This document shows, piece after piece, positions 5,461 through 8,201 of a stretch of DNA of 8,201 nt (within the stretch, counting starts at the first letter, position 1; the number at the start of each line of letters is the position of its first letter). Below the pieces are notes generated by a model. That model did no database searches and was not told the origin of the DNA. It saw only the letters and a program-made list of their open reading frames with translations. Source of the DNA: Candidatus Kaiserbacteria bacterium (GTDB lineage: Bacteria; Patescibacteriota; Minisyncoccia; Phycocordibacterales; UBA12088); the NCBI GenBank assembly GCA_003561715.1, contig PWVU01000015.1:1-8201 (forward strand). Reading direction: 5' to 3'. The translations under genes and the position numbers were made by a program.

Positions 5461-5498
5461 CTAGGGCGTTAGGGAAGTTAGGAACGTTAGGATTTAGA
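5461..5498. repeat. Second TTAGG/CCTAA array, upstream of infC promoter
   Basis: Core units on the plus strand begin at 5461 (CTAGG), 5469, 5478, 5487 (all TTAGG) and 5494 (TTAGA), with periods of 8, 9, 9 and 7. It has the same core, orientation and approximate period as the array at 4570-4614. Relative to the infC start near 5418 it covers about -43 to -80, where activator sites commonly lie. A further single TTAGG is at 5582-5586. Confidence 0.7.
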
Positions 5499-5499
5499 G

Positions 5500-5524
5500 G
5501 GTGCGACAGCGAAGCTGTCGCACC
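5500..5524. repeat. Perfect 11-bp hairpin between infC and ftsH
   Basis: GGTGCGACAGC (5500-5510) pairs perfectly with GCTGTCGCACC (5514-5524) across GAA. Neither strand has a U-run after it and no gene ends here, so it is not an ordinary terminator. It directly follows the TTAGG array in the divergent infC-ftsH spacer (5400-5639). It could be a palindromic protein site or a REP-like dispersed element. Confidence 0.7.
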
Positions 5525-5624
5525 AAGCAAGTCTACCGTTCAAGATTTAAAATGATGAAAACACAAAGTACAAGAGATTTTTTAGGATGTGCTCGGGTAC
5601 CCTTTCGCTTCAAGACCTTTTATG

Positions 5625-5630
5625 TATAAT
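5625..5630 (+). promoter_or_regulatory. -10 box of ftsH
   Basis: A consensus TATAAT ends 9 bases before the ATG at 5640, so the leader would be 0 to about 3 bases. No convincing -35 box is seen 16-18 bases upstream and there is no Shine-Dalgarno sequence. The box decides the start, because the upstream in-frame ATG codons (5589, 5622) lie before or inside it. Confidence 0.6.
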
Positions 5631-5639
5631 AGAGCGACT

Positions 5640-7739
5640 ATGGGGAACCAAGACAATCAGCGACAAAGCGGTCAGGAGCCGCGGGGCAACCCTCGTGATC
5701 CCAAGCAAGAAAAAAAATCGTCATCAGTCATGGACTTTATGGGTGGCGGAAAGAACTTCTGGGCGAATCTTCTCTCGACACTCATTATATTCCTGATACT
5801 CATCACGGTCTTTACGTATGTGACCGATCAGCGTGAGCGACCCGAAGAGATAGCCATATCACAGCTGGCGCTTGATATAAAAGCGGGTAAGGTGGAAGAG
5901 ATCGTGGTTGCCGGAGAAGATCTTGAGATATTTTTTGTTGCCAAAGATGACGAGGAGCGGGTTGAAAAAAAATCAAAGAAAGAAGCGGGTACGGCGCTTT
6001 CTGAGACGCTTGCAAATTTCGGTGTGACACCGGAGGTGCTTGCCGCGGTGACGATTGAAGTCAAACGTGAGAGTGGCTTTCGGTACTGGATGGTAACGCT
6101 GGGACCGTTCTTGTTGCCTCTGCTCATATTCATTTTCATACTGTGGTTTTTGATGCGACAGGTAAAGGGTGCGGGCATGCAAGCGTTCTCGTTCGGTCAG
6201 AGCAAGGCGCGCATGATCGATCCTAAAGACAAGGCGCAACGGGTCACGTTCAAGGACGTTGCCGGTGCCAAAGAAGCAAAAGAAGAGTTGATGGAGATCG
6301 TTGATTTTCTAAAGAACCCCAAGAAGTTCCTCGACATAGGCGCACGTATCCCCAAAGGCATTATTTTGATGGGGCCGCCCGGTACCGGTAAGACCTTGCT
6401 TGCGCGCGCGGTCGCGGGCGAAGCGGGTGTGCCGTTCTTCTCGATTTCGGGCTCGGAGTTCGTGGAAATGTTTGTCGGCGTGGGCGCCAGCCGCGTACGC
6501 GACCTCTTTAAAATGGCAAAGACCGCCGCGCCCGCGATCATTTTTGTGGATGAGATCGATGCGGTCGGGCGCGTGCGCGGTACCGGTGTGGGTGGCGGCA
6601 ATGATGAACGAGAACAAACGCTCAACCAGATACTGGTTGAGATGGATGGGTTTGAGCCGAATGAAAAAGTGATCGTGATGGCGGCGACCAACCGTCCCGA
6701 TGTGTTGGATCCTGCGCTCTTGCGACCCGGTCGATTCGATCGCCGCACCGTGATAGATGTGCCCGATCGCTCGGATCGCGAAGCAATACTCAAGATACAT
6801 GCCGCGAAGAAACCGCTTGCGGAGGATGTTAATCTCAAATTGGTCGCCGAGCGCACTCCCGGTTTTTCCGGTGCCGACCTCTACTCGTTGATGAATGAAG
6901 CGGCGATATTGGCGGCACGCGAAAATCGCAAAATGGTCTCACAATTCGATCTCATTCGCTCGATCGAGAAAGTGATGCTCGGTCCCGAGCGCAAGAGCCA
7001 TGTGCTTTCGAAGAAAGAGAAAGAAATTACCGCCTACCACGAAGCGGGACATGCACTCGTTGCAAGTGTGCTTCCGCACTGTGATCCGGTACACAAGATA
7101 TCGATCATTTCGCGCGGACGTGCGGCGGGATACACACTCAAGCTTCCGTTTGAGGATCGCAAGATGCAGACCAAAAAAGAATTCATCGATGATATTGCGA
7201 TGTCGTTGGGTGGCTACGTTGCAGAGCGACTGGTCTTTGATGATCTTACGACCGGTCCATCGAACGACCTTCAAGTATTGACCGGCTTGGCACGCAATAT
7301 GGTGACGCGTTTCGGTATGTCCGACTCGATCGGTCCGATGGCGCTTGAAGGAGATGGGGGGCGCACCATGTTTGGGCGCGGCATTGAAGGTACCGAGCAC
7401 TCGCAAGAAGTCGCCAAGAAGATCGATGCCGAGGTGAAGCATATTATTGATACGGCGTACAAAACGGCGCAAGACATTCTCACCAAACACCGCCCCGCAC
7501 TTGATGCAATTGCCAAAAAACTGATCGAGGTTGAGAACTTGGAGCGTGAGGAGTACGAGAAGATATTGATCCAATTTGGCATCGAGCCGAAGAAGTTTGA
7601 GCACGAGGCGCTTACCAAAGAGATCGTGCGTGAGGTGGTTGAGCAAGATTCCGCTCAGTTGCAATCCGACACAACAGATGCCGAGCCCGGCGAGAGTGGT
7701 ACTGCTCAAGAAAAACGTGACGACGAGGTGAGATGGTAA
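5640..7739 (+). CDS. ftsH: ATP-dependent zinc metalloprotease FtsH
   Basis: FtsH is a membrane-anchored hexameric AAA+ protease that pulls out and degrades misfolded membrane proteins and short-lived regulators. The 699-residue product has a 40-residue polar Q/N/K-rich N-terminus and a first membrane segment at about 41-61. An extracytoplasmic domain of about 90 residues follows, then a second membrane segment at about 153-172. The AAA domain has Walker A GPPGTGKT (245-252), the pore loop FVG (278-280), Walker B IFVDEID (301-307) and RPGRFDR (362-368) with arginine fingers. The protease domain has HEAGH (467-471) and the third zinc ligand D543 in TTGPSNDL. The tail from about 670 is acidic and low in complexity. 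All catalytic residues are kept. The start at 5640 follows from the -10 box just upstream. The polar N-terminal extension is longer than in E. coli FtsH. A terminator follows the gene, so it is monocistronic. Confidence 0.97.
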   Translation: MGNQDNQRQSGQEPRGNPRDPKQEKKSSSVMDFMGGGKNFWANLLSTLIIFLILITVFTYVTDQRERPEEIAISQLALDIKAGKVEEIVVAGEDLEIFFVAKDDEERVEKKSKKEAGTALSETLANFGVTPEVLAAVTIEVKRESGFRYWMVTLGPFLLPLLIFIFILWFLMRQVKGAGMQAFSFGQSKARMIDPKDKAQRVTFKDVAGAKEAKEELMEIVDFLKNPKKFLDIGARIPKGIILMGPPGTGKTLLARAVAGEAGVPFFSISGSEFVEMFVGVGASRVRDLFKMAKTAAPAIIFVDEIDAVGRVRGTGVGGGNDEREQTLNQILVEMDGFEPNEKVIVMAATNRPDVLDPALLRPGRFDRRTVIDVPDRSDREAILKIHAAKKPLAEDVNLKLVAERTPGFSGADLYSLMNEAAILAARENRKMVSQFDLIRSIEKVMLGPERKSHVLSKKEKEITAYHEAGHALVASVLPHCDPVHKISIISRGRAAGYTLKLPFEDRKMQTKKEFIDDIAMSLGGYVAERLVFDDLTTGPSNDLQVLTGLARNMVTRFGMSDSIGPMALEGDGGRTMFGRGIEGTEHSQEVAKKIDAEVKHIIDTAYKTAQDILTKHRPALDAIAKKLIEVENLEREEYEKILIQFGIEPKKFEHEALTKEIVREVVEQDSAQLQSDTTDAEPGESGTAQEKRDDEVRW

Positions 7740-7761
7740 TATTCATTTCATGGTGATACAA

Positions 7762-7793
7762 AAAACGGCGCGCACCAAGGTGCGCGCTGTTTT
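7762..7793 (+). terminator. Intrinsic terminator of ftsH
   Basis: A 14-bp stem with one G-U pair, AAAACGGCGCGCAC (7762-7775) with 7780-7793, has a CAAG loop and ends in TGTTTT. It begins 23 bases after the ftsH stop. The A-run on the 5' side means it could also act on the minus strand. Confidence 0.85.
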
Positions 7794-7906
7794 CCACAGG
7801 AAGACCGCATGGATCCTATAGCGATGTACACGATGATGGGTATACTGAATCCATTATCAGTAACGTAGCGCAGTTATTATGAACGGGGAAATTCAAATTA
7901 TGCGTT

Positions 7907-8201
7907 ATGGAACATACAAAGAAGTGGTATGTGCGAGCGTGTGCGCTCGCCGTTGTCTTTTTTATAGGCTCTGCAACCCTTGCTGAAGCGCAAGGCGTTC
8001 GCACTGATCCATCGTCTCGAGTAAGTGAACGGCTGGAGGCGATGGGTCAGCGACTTGAACAGTCTCGCATTCGAGTTGAGACACGTCTTGAAGAAGCGCA
8101 GGCACGTATGTGCAACAGAATGTCCGCCCGGCTAATGACGCCGGCGTTTTGCATTGTGCCTGAGGAAGAAGCGGACAAAGAAGAGGAAAAGGAGGAGAAG
8201 A
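7907..8201 (+). CDS. Secreted helical acidic protein of unknown function, 3' end outside window
   Basis: The first 98 residues are present. They start MEHTKKWYVRACALAVVFFI with a basic n-region, a hydrophobic core of about 15 residues and a likely signal peptidase I site after AEA (about residue 29). The mature part is strongly charged and predicted helical, with E/R/L-rich heptad-like stretches at about 38-75 (SERLEAMGQRLEQSR, RLEEAQARM). Cysteines lie at about 76 and 87, before an acidic run PEEEADKEEEKEEK at the window edge. It is likely exported and may be anchored or part of a coiled-coil surface protein. The family is not recognised. The ATG at 7907 is the only start after the in-frame stop at 7880. 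A TATTAT (7874-7879) could be its -10 box, and no well-spaced Shine-Dalgarno sequence is seen. The gap from 7794 to 7906 holds nothing else convincing. Confidence 0.65.
   Translation, partial: MEHTKKWYVRACALAVVFFIGSATLAEAQGVRTDPSSRVSERLEAMGQRLEQSRIRVETRLEEAQARMCNRMSARLMTPAFCIVPEEEADKEEEKEEK

Noticed and set aside
4570..5498. TTAGG repeats as telomere, CRISPR or insertion-sequence ends
   Set aside because: The repeats are short, degenerate, inside a chromosomal operon, with 2-4 base spacers, no inverted ends and no transposase nearby.
6939..7709. A 256-codon open frame antisense to ftsH
   Set aside because: It lies wholly within the well-conserved ftsH gene, has no promoter or start signals, and its translation shows no family motif. 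It is a codon-bias shadow.
631..7739. Alternative genetic code (UGA as Gly or Trp)
   Set aside because: No in-frame TGA occurs within any conserved gene, and full-length products end normally at TAA or TAG. The lack of TGA stops in about ten genes is too small a sample to interpret.
7841..7880. Leaderless mini-gene after TATACT at 7841-7846 starting with ATT
   Set aside because: It would be 9 codons with a rare start codon. The hexamer is more likely a chance or unused -10 box.
7879..7986. Short ORF from ATG 7879 before the secreted-protein gene
   Set aside because: It is in a different frame, about 35 codons long, lacks any motif and runs into the signal-peptide region of the better gene.

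Overview
The window is about 8.2 kb of compact bacterial chromosome with moderate GC content. It looks like a member of the Candidate Phyla Radiation (Patescibacteria), most likely a Parcubacteria-type lineage. That placement is inference. It rests on short, tightly packed housekeeping genes, an adenylate kinase with a minimal lid, an archaeal-type CMP kinase, an enlarged nucleoside-diphosphate kinase, the almost complete absence of Shine-Dalgarno sequences, and small orphan membrane and secreted proteins. All completed genes end in TAA or TAG and read normally with the standard bacterial code.

Layout. A CMP-kinase-like gene (1-566, minus) is divergent from an adk-map-CYTH run (631-2577, plus). 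Next come a long ndk (2749-3342, plus) and its terminator. The gap of about 340 bases after ndk holds what looks like a structured, independently transcribed small RNA (about 3433-3607) with its own extended -10 promoter and terminator. A small four-helix membrane protein follows (3681-4145, plus) and converges, across a shared bidirectional terminator, on the classic infC-rpmI-rplT translation operon (5399-4222, minus). Divergent from infC is ftsH (5640-7739, plus), which ends in a terminator. The window closes inside a gene for a secreted, helix-rich, acidic protein (7907-8201+).

How the genes work together. Three kinases (CMP/NMP kinase, adenylate kinase, NDK) cover phosphorylation of nucleoside monophosphates and diphosphates, as expected in an organism that relies on salvaged nucleotides. 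Methionine aminopeptidase, IF3, L35 and L20 serve translation and protein maturation. FtsH is the membrane quality-control protease.

Unusual signals. (1) The candidate ncRNA has a 15-bp closing helix that begins exactly at the predicted transcription start. (2) Two arrays of a degenerate 7-9 base repeat with a near-invariant TTAGG core (CCTAA on the coding strand) occur only in the two spacers of the infC-rpmI-rplT operon. One lies just upstream of the infC promoter and the other fills the rplT initiation region. (3) In at least four genes the -10 box lies 6-9 bases before the ATG, which implies leaderless or nearly leaderless mRNAs. No database search was possible. Family assignments rest on motifs read directly, and the RNA and regulatory calls are inference.
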